From NCBI GenBank assembly GCA_963691655.1, contig OY829326.1, positions 144,726,998-144,790,997 on the forward strand: a stretch of 64,000 nt of DNA. Reading direction: 5' to 3'. The stretch comes from Toxonevra muliebris (Eukaryota; Arthropoda; Insecta; Diptera; Pallopteridae). Position 1 is the first letter of the stretch; every line of letters begins with the position of its first letter. Below, in pieces: positions 21,720-32,753 of the stretch. Both the position numbers and the translations under genes were made by a program. The notes beneath the pieces are model-generated. The model saw nothing but the letters and a program-made list of their open reading frames with translations. It had not been told where the DNA came from and did not search any database.

Positions 21720-22279
21720 TTTTTTTTTTTTTTTAACGAGGAGGAAAGCATAAAAATCCACCCAGTCAGTGCATGACATTCTCACCCTAAAACCACCTCT
21801 CGTCCTTACGGACATTGCTCCCGGAACCACCGTTAGGTATTACGTCGGAAGGCCGTAATAATCTTAGTGCTCAATCGTCAGTATTGGTTTCTGTCCAATT
21901 CTGTTCGGTATTATCGTCGGCTGACTATATCTGGCTCCGTATTTGTAGTGTTTGCCATGCGCTCGACTTTGCGCGCACGTTCTGCATCATACAGAGTGGT
22001 CATCGTGTCTGCAGCAACCTTGCATGCTACATTCCATTTTTCCGCTATGTTACACATCTGTGTCGTCAGATTCCTTTCTGTAGGGGGTTCTCCAAAGGCT
22101 TTCTCCAGCTCATCTCTGTTTTTGTTAAAACGCGGGCATTTAAAAAGTATATGCTGCGCGTTCTCCTGTTCCTCTGGGCATCTTGGGCAAAATGGGTATT
22201 CTTCTCCGGTGTTGATTCTATGCAAGTACTGCTTGAAGCACCCATGGCCACTAAGCAGCTGCGTAATGTGGTAATTCAC
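21720..22279 (-). mobile_element. 5'-truncated R1-like LINE inserted in a CCTAA tail
   Basis: A minus-strand copy of the family at 17507-19319 contains its poly-A (a T run at 21720-21734), the whole 3' UTR and the last 120 codons. It lies between AACCTAACCT on the left and CACCTAACCTAACCTAATC on the right. The 5' junction falls at GGTGAATT, with overlap between the target repeat and the element. Confidence 0.85.
21911..22279 (-). pseudogene. R1-clade ORF2 C-terminus
   Basis: The 122-residue frame is intact to its stop and differs from the C-terminus of the 17510-19129 frame at only about ten positions. It carries the same Cys/His cluster, CPRCPEEQENAQHILFKC, and the same downstream EPPTERNLTTQMCNIAEKW segment. 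It starts in mid-domain because the copy is 5'-truncated, so it cannot make a functional protein. The closeness of the two copies suggests both inserted relatively recently compared with other LINEs here. Confidence 0.8.
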
Positions 22280-22312
22280 CTAACCTAACCTAATCTAATC
22301 TAGCCTAACCTA
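22278..22312. repeat. AACCT/AATCT tract
   Basis: This is the remainder of the CCTAA-type tail on the far side of the R1-like insertion, with AATCT and AGCCT variants. Confidence 0.75.
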
Positions 22313-22740
22313 TTTTACCTATAAATCTATAAATCTTAGTTTATTTTGAGAAGATCCGCCAAATGTTTCGAATCTAGTGATAAGGTCTTTGAGATAAAGT
22401 TGTCTTCTATATAGGAAATTTAGTGAAGGTATTTTTTGCGAAATCCATGAAAATTTTAAAAACTTCCGCCATTGTATTTATATAATCTTTGGTTTCTAAA
22501 GAAGTCACTAAAATATATTAAAAAACTCATTATCCCGAGTTATTGAGCAAATTTTTTTTTCAATGCACCAAATGAACCCTGAAAAATTACAATATTTTTT
22601 CTCAATGTCCAGGTGAAGCACCTTTTGCTACTGGCAATTCCAGCTGGCACTGAGTTTTATCTCATAATATTATACGATGGATCTGCTCTGTCTTTTATGG
22701 CTAGACCGAGCTTTTCGCATCCATTCACTGTGAGTTATAT
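22313..22740. other. No gene recognised
   Basis: AT-rich spacer with no supported feature. Confidence 0.45.
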
Positions 22741-22744
22741 TTGT

Positions 22745-23200
22745 ATGGGAAGCGCCTTATAGTTTTGTGCCGAATCTGGCCGCCGAAGTGTAAAGCTTTT
22801 CCTAGGCAATGTTTACTCTTGGATGTTTGCCATTGTCAGTCGTATGACCTTGCATAGTAATTCAGCACCATTTTTCTAGGGTGACCACACATTTACCAGC
22901 ATAAAATTTCTAAACCAGATTTTAAAATCGTAGCTTCTGTTAAATCATTTGCTGGCCCACTTTTTGAGGATCTGATTACTGCCGACCATTACCTACAGTT
23001 TTATGCCGAATCAGAACGACGAAGTAAAAAGCTTTTCATAGGTTCTTTTTTTACTCTTTGAGGTTTGCCATTGCCAGCCAAGTGGTGGTGCCGTGTAGAA
23101 CAATTTTTATTTTCTATTTTTGATTTTTAAGCGTGCCGAGATTTGAACCCGGGCACCTCTGCGTAGCAGTCCAACACACTAACTACTAGGCTCCGGGGAC
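22745..23200 (-). mobile_element. tRNA-derived SINE-like sequence with duplicated core
   Basis: On the minus strand the right end (about 23200 to 23128) reads like a tRNA pseudogene: TAGTAGTTAGTGTGTTGG as box A and CCGGGTTCAAATCTCGG as a complete T-arm with box B. Downstream lies a core of the form TGGCTGGCAATGGCAAACC ... GATTCGGCATAAAACTGTAGG. A second version of the core sits about 240 bp further (near 22750-22850). The same core wording occurs in the SINE at 11432-11869. No target duplication was found, so the 3' boundary is uncertain. Confidence 0.55.
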
Positions 23201-23204
23201 CATT

Positions 23205-24540
23205 TCTATGGAACCTTTGGAAAAATCGAATTTTGGATTTTGATAGTTGGACATTGTTTAAAAATAAATATATGTAACCAAATATTAAGTAAGTAAGTAT
23301 TTTTAAAAGCGGATACAAGCCTATTTAAAATTTTAATTGAAAAAAATTAATTCACGCGTAAATGAAGCTTGAAACTTCTGAAGAGTCTCATTTCTGATTA
23401 TTACTTAGTCGTTCTTGTTTCTTCTTCATTTCATTTGCTGAAGCGTAAATTTATTTCTTAGAAATTCAATTTTAAATTGAAACTTTTTTTTTTTTGTTTT
23501 TTTTTTTTTTTTTTTTTTTGAAAACAAGCAAATACATATGATATAAAAATATGCCGCCGTTACCATTTTACCACAACATTTGCCGCTATACAAAGAACAT
23601 ATTGAAATAATTATTATCTCCTGCTTATGATCTGAAGAAAAAAAAGTGAAGACTTCAATTTGAAGGCCATAAAAAATCAACGCATATTGCACAATGTCAA
23701 AGATATCAACTCTTCTTCTCACTACTTCTACTTCTTAACAGAAAAAAGAAGAAGAAGAAGAATGAATGTGAATACGATTTCGATTTTGATGTAGGCAAAA
23801 AAAAAAAAGTGAAGAGTTAAATACACTGTAAAAAAAATATATTATAGTGGCAATAAATGATTGGAATCTATAGTAATGCAAAAATGTCATATGGTATGAT
23901 TGAAAATATGTAGTAGTCGCAAAGAAACGCGGAGTTGTATTTCTTAAATTTCAGATTACTCAGGGAGTGATTGGGGAAAAAAAGAATTGCAAGAATTTTT
24001 TGCCAATTCCTATCTCAGCCAAGCAGTTTCTTAAATTTTAATCGTATGTCAGTAAGTCTAAATCAAAATTGGTCTGGCTGATGATTTCTTGGGTGAATTT
24101 AAATAGGCATACAATGGAACTTCAATGAACATATCCAAAATTTTGACCACGCAGGCCTGTTTCAGACCAAAGAGGTAGACATACAATTCAAACTCTTGGA
24201 TCAATACCCCTTATCTGAGGTTGTTGTCATCAAAACTTTCTCCAAAAAGCATGTCCAACCCACCACCTAACCATAACTGTCAAAGATTGGTGACACGAAC
24301 ATCGGAGAAGTCAATAAGTTCAACTAATGGGAAGAAAAATCTCGCCCGGTGGCATTTACAAGAGAAATATTGGAACTAGACTTTACGTGGTAAAGGTTTC
24401 CTTTATTCAGGAGCATAAAATCAGGAAATCTTAATTTCTTTGAAGATCGTAAATTCCAACGACACCTACAGTAGCGCATGAGGGATTTTGCTTTGTACCT
24501 TAGATTTGGAAGTCTAAAAATGCTAAATCCATTTTTAGAC
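23205..24540. other. No gene recognised; long T run
   Basis: It contains a T-rich run at about 23484-23519 and a short GAA run near 23745. At 23823 TACACTGTAAAAAAAAT resembles the terminus of the TA-flanked elements at 1365 and 32754, but no matching right end was found. Confidence 0.4.
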
Positions 24541-24675
24541 AAAATATCAGATCAAAAGTCATACCAAAATTTTAGACGAAAGTTCAGACCAAATTCAGAC
24601 TAAAAATTGGACCAAAAACTGAACCGAAATTAAGACCAAAAATCAGAACGAAATTCAGACCAGAAACCAGACCTA
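24541..24675. repeat. Small block of CAGACCAAA-type degenerate repeats
   Basis: Units such as TTCAGACCAAA, TTCAGACTAAAAA and CAGAACGAAA recur every 11-14 bases. This is the same repeat class as the large arrays at 38350-39570 and 58740-59870. Confidence 0.65.
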
Positions 24676-25287
24676 GACTTTATACTCCAAAATTATCCTC
24701 TCTGGGTCTACCATGGCTTACAACGAATCGAGAATTACTGGTTTCGGCGTAAAACATCGCAACCACAAACCATTTCAAACATCGATCTGCTAACTTGAAG
24801 CTAACAAGAACTGATCGCCGCCCACATCGGGCCCCGAAATTGAAAATGGATCGGATATACCTTGCATATGTTAAGGAAACATGGTCGCCCCAAAACGGCT
24901 TTGAAGTGTTCAATAGACCTAGAGAGAATTGAAGGCTATGATCTACAGTCGACTATGATGGAGATGTTTTGATGTGCCTATATTGTTCCATATTTCTTGA
25001 AATAATAGAGTTGCAATGTCCATTAGAGTAAGTTATAAGCATAAGGCTGGTACCGGTAAGTGCTGCTGCATTTTCCGTGATGGGACAAACATTTGTTCTG
25101 GTGTTTCTTCCATGGACAAGAGACGGTGACTAGAGAGCCGTCCACTTCGGGTCCCGTGTTTTCATAGCTCATACAGCCATCCTTAATACGAAAAACATTT
25201 ACTGCATGCTGCCCTTCGTAGGCAAACCAGCCGTCCATACCATGGAAAACAAGCGTTGAGTACTGAGATCCCACGCCACGGGTGAAC
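24676..25287 (-). other. Unidentified region with two short open frames
   Basis: Minus-strand frames at 24680-24913 and 25023-25316 are less AT-rich than their surroundings. The second includes GMDGWFAYEGQHAVNVF and a Cys/His-containing CPWKKHQNKCLSHHGKC stretch. I do not recognise either. The second frame is cut by the hAT element at 25296. It could be old transposon coding sequence or a host exon remnant. No splice sites or partner exons were established. Confidence 0.3.
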
Positions 25288-25295
25288 GTTATGCC

Positions 25296-25957
25296 TAGTG
25301 CTGATTCGATACCCACATAGTATCGATACTTTTACTCACTGCTTGTATCAAATAAAAGTATCGATGCTACCGAAAATATCGGAAAAATGTATCGAATATG
25401 TACTTGTATCGAATACTCGTTTAAAGAGACAAATTACTCTTTTTTCAGTGGTTGTCAAGGAAAACATTCAGGCCAGAACGGCCCATTGTGATACAACATA
25501 GTTGAGCCTACAGTTTATACTACTCAACACGAGTTTTTCACCAATAAATCATGGTTTTGAGATATTTCCACTGGAAACACGTGAATCATATAGAAATGAT
25601 GTTAATTTAATTTAGCAAATCGCTAGAAAATTTATAATAGAAGGAAAACAATATTTTATAGAACTTCAATACTGTACTGCAATATTGTCATACATTGAAT
25701 AATTTTGCAGTAGCATTTTGTAATATATTATTAATTGCTGTAAAATATTGTAAAATGATCCACAATTTTAAATATTGTATAGCAATATTTCAGTTTTTTA
25801 AATAAATATTTTCCAAAAGTATCGAGTATCCAATACTGACCCTTTTATCCGATACCAAGTAAAATACTTATGTTATAGCATCGAGTAAAAAAAGTACTTG
25901 AATCGAATGAAAAGTATCGAGTTTTTACTTGTATTTACTTGTATCGAATCATCTCTA
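25296..25957. mobile_element. Non-autonomous hAT element with GTATCGA subterminal repeats
   Basis: The left end is TAGTGCTGATTCGATAC and the right end, reverse-complemented, is TAGAGATGATTCGATAC. Flanking octamers GTTATGCC (25288-25295) and GTCATGCC (25958-25965) match at 7 of 8. Within about 130 bp of each end, GTATCGA or its complement is repeated many times, as expected for subterminal transposase-binding sites of hAT elements. The 662-bp body lacks a transposase. Confidence 0.8.
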
Positions 25958-25965
25958 GTCATGCC

Positions 25966-27180
25966 AACTCAACTTGGTCAGAGTCTCGTTAGCGAAGCAC
26001 ATGCATCGGTTGATTTGACAGTTGGGCCAGTTGATTGACCCAGTGTACCCCAGTACATAACATAAAATCATCTCAAAAACTTTATATAAAATGTATAATT
26101 TTGAACTTAATCCTTTACAGTTTGCTGGCAAATGATCAATTATGGTGCTAGGTTCGTTTTCTGCTTGGACCAAAAAATCTATAAAATTTTTTCTTTCACT
26201 GTATCTATTCAAACTTGTGCCACATGACACCATAAGAATGTACTGTGTATGTGTTTTGGATATCTGCACATATACTCGCACTAGTACAGAATAACTTCAA
26301 TGATCTTGTGGAGGCATGATCGTCATCCTTCCTATGAGACATAAAGAGAAAGGAAGAGCGTGTGGTGAACGCCCCCTATTAATGTGAACTTGATGGTGGC
26401 TGTGGTATGCTTATTGCATTTTCATATGCAATTAATAATATCTTTCTTGATTTTTACTTATAAATACATATTTGTAGTTGTTATTAATTTTTTTTTCTTT
26501 TTTTTTTTGCATACATAGTTGGGTTTGGTGTGTTTCTTCTTTTTTTTTGCGCATGCGCGCATGTCATTTTCTTTACGGTTTCTTGGTTTTTTGTTGTTGT
26601 TGGTATTGAAAAAATATGTATCAGCGATAAACGATCGACATTTTTCGCAGCCACCACTGCCGTCTGCAAAATATGTTGGCAATAAAGGCGATCTTCATCA
26701 ACATGCCTTAAGTTTAGTCAGTTTTGTTATTATTGTGTTGTTGCATGTGTGCTGAGAAGATCAGTGAACTGTTTTTTTTTTTTTTTTAGTTTTGCATTGT
26801 TGTTGTTGTTTTTTCTCGCGCGTCAATATAATCTTTATGGTTGCTATTGGAGATATCATGTTGACATTTTTAATTAAATGATTTGTTTTTCAATCTTTGT
26901 GTTTTCTTCTTTTTTTGTGTTTAATATTGCATATTGATATTGTTTCGCAGAGCTCAGATGTCATATATTGAGACTTTTGGAGGTTAGGCCTCTATGAAAT
27001 CTGAGTAATGTTGTCTTTTAGTCTGAATATAATATCTAGTTCCGAAGTGAATTGAATCAGAAAAGCCTTAGATAAGAAATGATATCAAAAAAGTAGGAGC
27101 TCCGTCAACAAAAATTTTAGTCATTCACAGCCATTATTTTGATGTATGCGTAACTTGAAAACGGATACAATCAACTACGT
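25966..27180. other. No gene recognised; T-rich with GTT microsatellites
   Basis: Non-coding, with T runs near 26490-26508 and 26771-26787 and GTT repeats near 26591 and 26800. No feature supported. Confidence 0.45.
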
Positions 27181-27189
27181 AGGGTTCAA

Positions 27190-27700
27190 AGTTTAGTATA
27201 TTTTGGCATTATACGAGCTCTAAATCGTGTTAGTTTATTTGCTTGTCTGCCCTAAGAGAAGAAGGAGGGTGGACTTCTGAAAACTACGGGCATAGTAGAA
27301 TTCTGTGGCATGTACTTAAAATACCTACCTTACTCAACACAGATATCTTAATACCCAAACTAAACTTTATGAAGAGGAGATTGTAAAAAAATCGTGTAGG
27401 AATTATCTTCGATAACTAAGGACCAGTGTTGGTCTATGGAATGCAATTTGCCACCCATAATAACATAGCTTCAAAAAGAACTCTGCACTGATGGGTTCAA
27501 AATGTACAACGGAGTTGGTGCCAATATCTACTGAAATGAAAACGAAGCCAGCGTATTCCAAGCCTAACTTCTAACAATCAGAAATCTCTTTAAACCACAG
27601 ATTTAACCTCAAGTTAAGTCTAAAATAGCTCATTTCACTGACCACCAAGAGGTTAATAAAACTATAATATAGAGAAGGAATCTGTCTCTTTGAATCACAG
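27190..27700 (+). pseudogene. Decayed LINE, end of RT and RNase H
   Basis: The landmarks are REEGGWTSENYGHSRIL and IPKLNFMKRRL, matching the linker between polymerase and RNase H in the LINE at 35020-36335. They are followed by TDGFKMYNGVGANIY (first RNase H acidic motif) and ASVFQA after small frameshifts. Stops are frequent. The remaining RNase H blocks are not readable. Confidence 0.5.
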
Positions 27701-28238
27701 GCTTGAGATTTTTAAGTTTCGGGTTCAGGTCGGATAAAGGTTAAATTCTCTTTTAGCATATAAAATTTTGCTAGACTTGCACATCTCGGCTGAGAGAGTT
27801 CAGGACATTTGCAAATCTTTAACAAATGCGTTACACAGGCTTGGTTCCCCACAACGGATCTTTCATATATTTGACCTATTATGCCTCAGAAGGTTATTAG
27901 ATTATTTGGCTTGTCGGCACGAACCTAATCCCTTCTCCTAATGGTCATTATGTAATTGACTTAACATCATCTCTATTTCAATTTTATTGGAAGAGAATCT
28001 TTAACCAGCGGGCCGATAATTTTCCATATTTTTCTAATATTCAACACCTATTTTCTTTGATTACCTGCGCACCCGTAGCAGTACTCCTAAATTTCTGCTT
28101 GAGCTGTTGAGTTGAAGAATTTTCGTGTTCTTGGGTTGGAAAGTAACAGTGCAAGACGAACAGGCTTCCATAGCCACCTGACTATCCAAGCAGGTGAAAA
28201 TTGAGTAGCAACTGCTGGCCAGAACTTCTTCGCTTGAT
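27700..28238. other. No gene recognised
   Basis: No supported feature, although this may be the unreadable remainder of the LINE before it. Confidence 0.4.
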
Positions 28239-28246
28239 CGCAATGC

Positions 28247-28541
28247 CAGTGTGGCCAACTTTTATTTTTCAAAATCCGCTAAAATGAAGATTAAAACGCG
28301 TATTTTCTTTAAAAAAGCGTTAAATTTTTTCCTTTTAAAAGTGCGAGAAAACTCAATACATTTAAACCTTTTCACTCATACAGGCACACATCTGATACTT
28401 CTAGTCAATGAAAATTTCTTTGATTTTTCGAAGATATTTTAAATTGAAAAAAATTATTGAGCGCTAAATCACTTTTTTTCCGCGTTTTAATTTTCAAAAA
28501 ACACTAAAATCAGCGGGAAAAGCGCTGAGTTGGCCACACTG
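28247..28541. mobile_element. hAT MITE with CAGTGTGGCCAACT termini
   Basis: It begins CAGTGTGGCCAACTTTTA and ends GAGTTGGCCACACTG, a 14-bp perfect inverted terminus. Flanking octamers CGCAATGC (28239-28246) and CGCTATGC (28542-28549) match at 7 of 8. The 295-bp body is non-coding; GCGTTTTAAT-type motifs recur near both ends. Confidence 0.85.
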
Positions 28542-28549
28542 CGCTATGC

Positions 28550-28900
28550 TGACTTTATTGCCGTTTTTGGTCCTAAATCCTAGATATTAGAAATTCTTGA
28601 CAACTTGGAATGTATACTTGTCACCATAAACATTTGGCCAAGACCGTCTTGACTCTTTACTAGTTGACATATGGTATTTGGTTTTATCCTTGTTCACTGT
28701 TATACCCATTCCACGAAGCTTCTTTTTCGGGTTGAGGAATGGTGCTCTGACAGCTTGCTGATGTCAATATCATCATCATATGCAAAGAGCTTGTCAGTCT
28801 CGTAAAAAATAGTCAACTCGAATTAAGGTTGAAGATGTCCTGCAAAAGGAATTACTGTTTCTAAAATCTTGTTTGTTATCAAATAGCGCGGAGTGGTCGT
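28550..28900 (-). pseudogene. RTE-like LINE reverse transcriptase, motif C fragment
   Basis: The minus strand reads ETDKLFAYDDDIDISKLSEH, which corresponds to the FADDIDI motif C of RTE-like reverse transcriptases. Decayed GYNSEQG..NQIPYV and QVYIPSCQEF-type blocks, where the palm continues, follow in other frames. It is a short relic related to the larger element at 31310-36730, with several stops and shifts. Confidence 0.5.
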
Positions 28901-28989
28901 CAGTGGTAATTTTTACTGCGCTTTTGGTGTCAGTTTGTGTTTTTTTTTAAGTCTAATGGGTTTCGCTGGAAAACCAAAATAGCAGATGG

Positions 28990-29400
28990 AAACCCTTTCC
29001 ACATGTGACGTAACCAAGAAAACATGGTCAAAACTCAACCATGGCAGAACCAGGAACCTTCTTTGTCACACACGATCTGATGTAGCCAGACTGACTGCAG
29101 TACTGCAGTACATAGCACGCAGTGCAAAAGCTGCAATAACCTGAAGAAAGAGAGACTCTAACCCACTTTCTCTTCCATTGTCCGGCTCTTTCTAGGACCA
29201 GACAAAATCATTCCACGAACCTTTCCTAGACGACATAATCAAGATCTTCAAGCTCCATATTGGTAAACTCCTCTAAATTCTTAATCTCACGAGCGGGCTC
29301 TAGACAACAAAGCGCAAAAACCCGTTAACAAATGAGGTTGTGGTATCAAAACGGCGCTCTAGCTCTAATTGTGCTCCCTCTGTTGAGGAAGTAGCCACCC
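28990..29400 (+). pseudogene. LINE ORF2 C-terminal fragment
   Basis: The plus strand reads KTWSKLNHGRTRNLLCHTRS and DVARLTAVL, then in another frame ETLTHFLFHCPALSRT, the Cys/His C-terminus of jockey/I-type LINEs. Later text (FLDDIIKIFK) fits the tail of the same domain. Frameshifted and stop-containing. Confidence 0.5.
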
Positions 29401-29509
29401 TACCTACCTGACCGCTGAGACTTTCCGCTTTCCATTTTATGGTAAATACGTGGGCATAATATACCAGAAACTGAACCGAGAGTTCAGTCAGGCACTACAA
29501 GCATCATCT

Positions 29510-29600
29510 GTGGCGTGACCGTTGGTTAGTTGGGTTGGAGTGGCTGTCAAAAAACACACTTAGGCCTGAACGGACCGTAATCGCATATTCTTCAGCTTCA
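29510..29600 (-). mobile_element. LINE 3' UTR end on the minus strand
   Basis: Reverse-complemented, it contains CAGGCCTAAGTGTG and GCCACTCCAACCCAACTAACC, close to the 3' end of the LINE at 8500-8850 (GAGCCTAAATGTGCTTAAG ... GCCACTCCAACCTAACC). Only about 90 bases are recognisable. Confidence 0.4.
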
Positions 29601-29609
29601 CACGCCAAA

Positions 29610-31305
29610 GTTTAACTATTGTATAAATGACTTTATAAAACGATAGATTCCCGAAGAGAAATCAGCTAGGATCAGTCAGTGAAAAAGATATTTTACGCGA
29701 AATCAACGACCAAACAAATGAGTAGATTTGGTATTTCGTATCGGTAGCACCATCTTTTGTCAAGGCTCTACGATCACAACATCGGGCATGAAGAAGTAAT
29801 TTCAAAGAACTAGCTCTTGGCTACCATGAAACAGCATCATTTACCTGATATGATCTAACGAAGCGTAGGTATATCCAGTGAACCATTTTGGAACTTAATC
29901 TTCCGAAACATTCTACGACATTGCCACATTAATTTCACAGCTTTCTCTGCTCTGACCTCGAACTACCTGGTAAATGACAATTACGATCGAGAAATACTCA
30001 CAAATGTCAGAAAATAGTTATTGCGTGTCTAAATATAATATTAAGCATTTTTAGAATACTAATTCTTTTAAAGAAATAGTGGAACTCTTATCCACTGGGA
30101 AACAGGAATCAAGGGTAGCCAGATTTTTCACTACACAAATCTACCTTTTCTCAAAAAACGATGTCATCATAGGTATTACGGAAGTCCCCTGTATTTCGGT
30201 CCAGTCTAATATACATATGCGTATGCATGTATATAACTTAGATTGAAAGCATATCACCTGTAGAATCTTAAAACCTTAAATTTTCAACTACCAGTCGAAG
30301 CCCCCTTGATAATTCTATTTTTCCTTTCACTTTTTCATCTTTCTTTCATCTAGATGTTTTTTTATTTGTCATTTTTGTAAATCCCTTAAGCTCTCATCAA
30401 AAGCGGTTTTCAATATTTTTATATGCAATTTCTTATTTTTCTCGTCAAATACCCATTCTTTGTATACAGTTCATCATCAGATTTTCTGCCAAAGTGAGTT
30501 AATCGAGCAAAATAAACCATTTTCATATGCTTGAATTGGCAAAAAACACAAGATTCTTAACAGTAAAAAAGGATGGATGCTCTCTGCTATTCTGCAGTGT
30601 CAATGTCGATGTCTTTGGGGAATTTCATCATTTCTTTCTACACTTTTATATTTTTTATTTAAGTTTCGAAAAGTCAAAGACAATGATTTTGCATGTTTTA
30701 TACCATATATTTTTGCAAAGAAGGGATGAAATGTTTTCGCAAATCTTTTGTCAAAGGATTATCGGTTTTGAGATACACACAGTCGCTAAGCAGAAGTGAA
30801 GCGAGTGTTAGAAAGTTATGTAAAAAAAAAAACACACACACACACACAAAATATGAAAGAAAGAAAAATAATCCAGAAGAAGTGAAAAATATGTCAATTT
30901 TGATGCAATTGTTTGCTGCTTGTCTTTTGATTGTAAACGCATCAATTACAAGTCGTAAATGAGCTGAGCCACAAGTGGTTGGGATTAGAGTAAAAGTATT
31001 TTTTTGTATGATATTGTATCTATGTATTTGTTATGCGGTTTTAATCGGTATATGAATGATTTGATTTAGACAAAGCTGAATCTAAGCTATGCAATAAGAG
31101 CACATGATTCTGGTTTAGGTTTATTGCATGGGACTTTTTTTTTTTGTAGTAAAGAAAAGATTTTATATACGATAAATGAACTAGTAAGTCTTCATTCAAT
31201 TGAGCGGAAAAATCCTATATTAATGAACTGGAATAATTCTCTGCAAGTTTTACCTGCTGAATAGCGCAGATTTAAAGCTTTTGTGAGAAAAAATTTACTT
31301 AGTTG
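29610..31305. other. No gene recognised; CA microsatellite
   Basis: Non-coding, with a CA run at about 30832-30849. Overlapping short frames at 30527-30962 lack motifs and read through low-complexity DNA. Confidence 0.45.
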
Positions 31306-31309
31306 GTTA

Positions 31310-32753
31310 CTCAACTGATGATCAGTCTTATGCGCTTCGACAAAGTTTCGGCAGTCACCTCTGGGCAGGTTCCTTTTTACTTGCGTTACCCACAGATAAT
31401 AGGTCGTCCTCTTTTGCGCTTTTCTCTTCCATAGCTGAAGTAGAAAACTTTCCTAGCTGAGTGCTTTCTTTCACGGCCAGCAAAGCCGCTTGACTATCCT
31501 CAATAGCATTTCATCATCGTCTATGTCTACAAAGTTCTTGACCACTGCGAATAATTGCCAATAGTAACATTTAACTTAAGACGCCATAACTGTCTATTCA
31601 TGCAAGGTATTTCATTTTGTCTTCGCCCATAGCTAAAGCCACTCGGCGGGACTCCTTTTCTAGGTTGTAAAATGCTGCGCTGACTGCTCATACGTTGAAC
31701 CCAATCAAGGTAATATTATTGGATTAAGCGAGCAACAGAACACCCTTGTAAAAGATAGTGCAGGAGATGTCGATGTTTATACCTCGAATTCTTTTCTCCA
31801 GCCAAAGATTGAAAAACCCCCATCATAAGCACCTCGCTTGTTATTAATTAGCGCGGAAAAAACAGTTTAAATTTTCACTGCGGTGGTGGTGTCGGTCACT
31901 TTGTAATGTTTAATGAGAATTGCAGGGATACCGATACAAGGAATTGCGGCGTATAAGTGATCCCTAATCTTACTGTTGAGAGCTGTTTTACAATCGACGA
32001 GTAGATGGTGGATGCGAATCGGATTTCTGCGGGTCTTTTCCAGGACTTGGCGTATATTGAAGATCCAGTCAATGTTTGACTTCCTAAGTCTGGAGCCACA
32101 CTGACAAGGTGTGTTGACGATGGGCTTCAGTCTTTCACACAATACGGCCGACATAAACTTCAATGTGCTCTGTAGAAGTTTTCCGATTTGTGTCATAATA
32201 GTGGGCACAAATCGTGGAATTGCCTTTCTGCTTGAGTACGGTGAGGTTTTCCAATCAGTGGGCATGATTTCATTTAACTATATTCTGCATAATAGCTCGT
32301 GCATGCGTTTTGCGAACTGTTCACCTCTGATCTTAAAGAACTTGTAGAACTTTGCACGCGTAGCTTTATAGTTCTTCAGCTTGCTGTGTTAAGAATTCGT
32401 CAAATTTGTTTGCCGGTATATCGTCGTCATCAGTGAATGGTAATTGCTTCCGCAGTGACGAGTTTATTGTTGTCATCGCCATTCAGCAGCTGTGAGAAGT
32501 ATTACCTCTATAACTTCATCATGCCCTGAATATCTGACACCAGATTTCCGTATTGTTCTTGCAGGAAAAAGTGCAGTTAGTCAGTCATCTTATTTTTCGT
32601 AAAATCTTCAAACCTCACTTCTACTATCACATATTTTGATATCATCATAATCACGTCTTTTTACCTCTCTGTTATTGCGCCTGAAAAGACGTTTCTCCTA
32701 CCTCCTCATCTGCTTGTATCGTTCGTTAGAACCTCGTATTACAACTGACTGTA
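31310..32753 (-). pseudogene. RTE-like LINE: reverse transcriptase to C-terminus
   Basis: Minus-strand landmarks in N-to-C order are a degenerate linker with NGDDNN near 32470, MPTDWKTS, PIVNTPCQCGSRLRKS (the 'QCGFR.GRS' block), IFNIRQVLEKTR, and HHLLVDCKTALNS (motif A region; the expected Phe-Asp neighbourhood is degraded). Near 31400 a KRKRGRP-type C-terminal block follows. A 132-codon stretch (31867-32265) is still open; the rest is broken. The DNA transposon at 32754-34550 interrupts it and the 5' part resumes at 34551. Confidence 0.65.

Noticed and set aside
21815..22288. Two plus-strand frames of 135-157 codons
   Set aside because: They are antisense shadows of the R1-clade ORF2 C-terminus on the minus strand; the equivalent antisense frames appear at 18889-19273.
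23128..23200. tRNA gene on the minus strand
   Set aside because: The T-arm is complete but the anticodon arm does not fold cleanly, and the sequence continues into a SINE core shared with another SINE.
30527..30962. Overlapping 89-90-codon frames
   Set aside because: No motif, and the second runs through a CA microsatellite.
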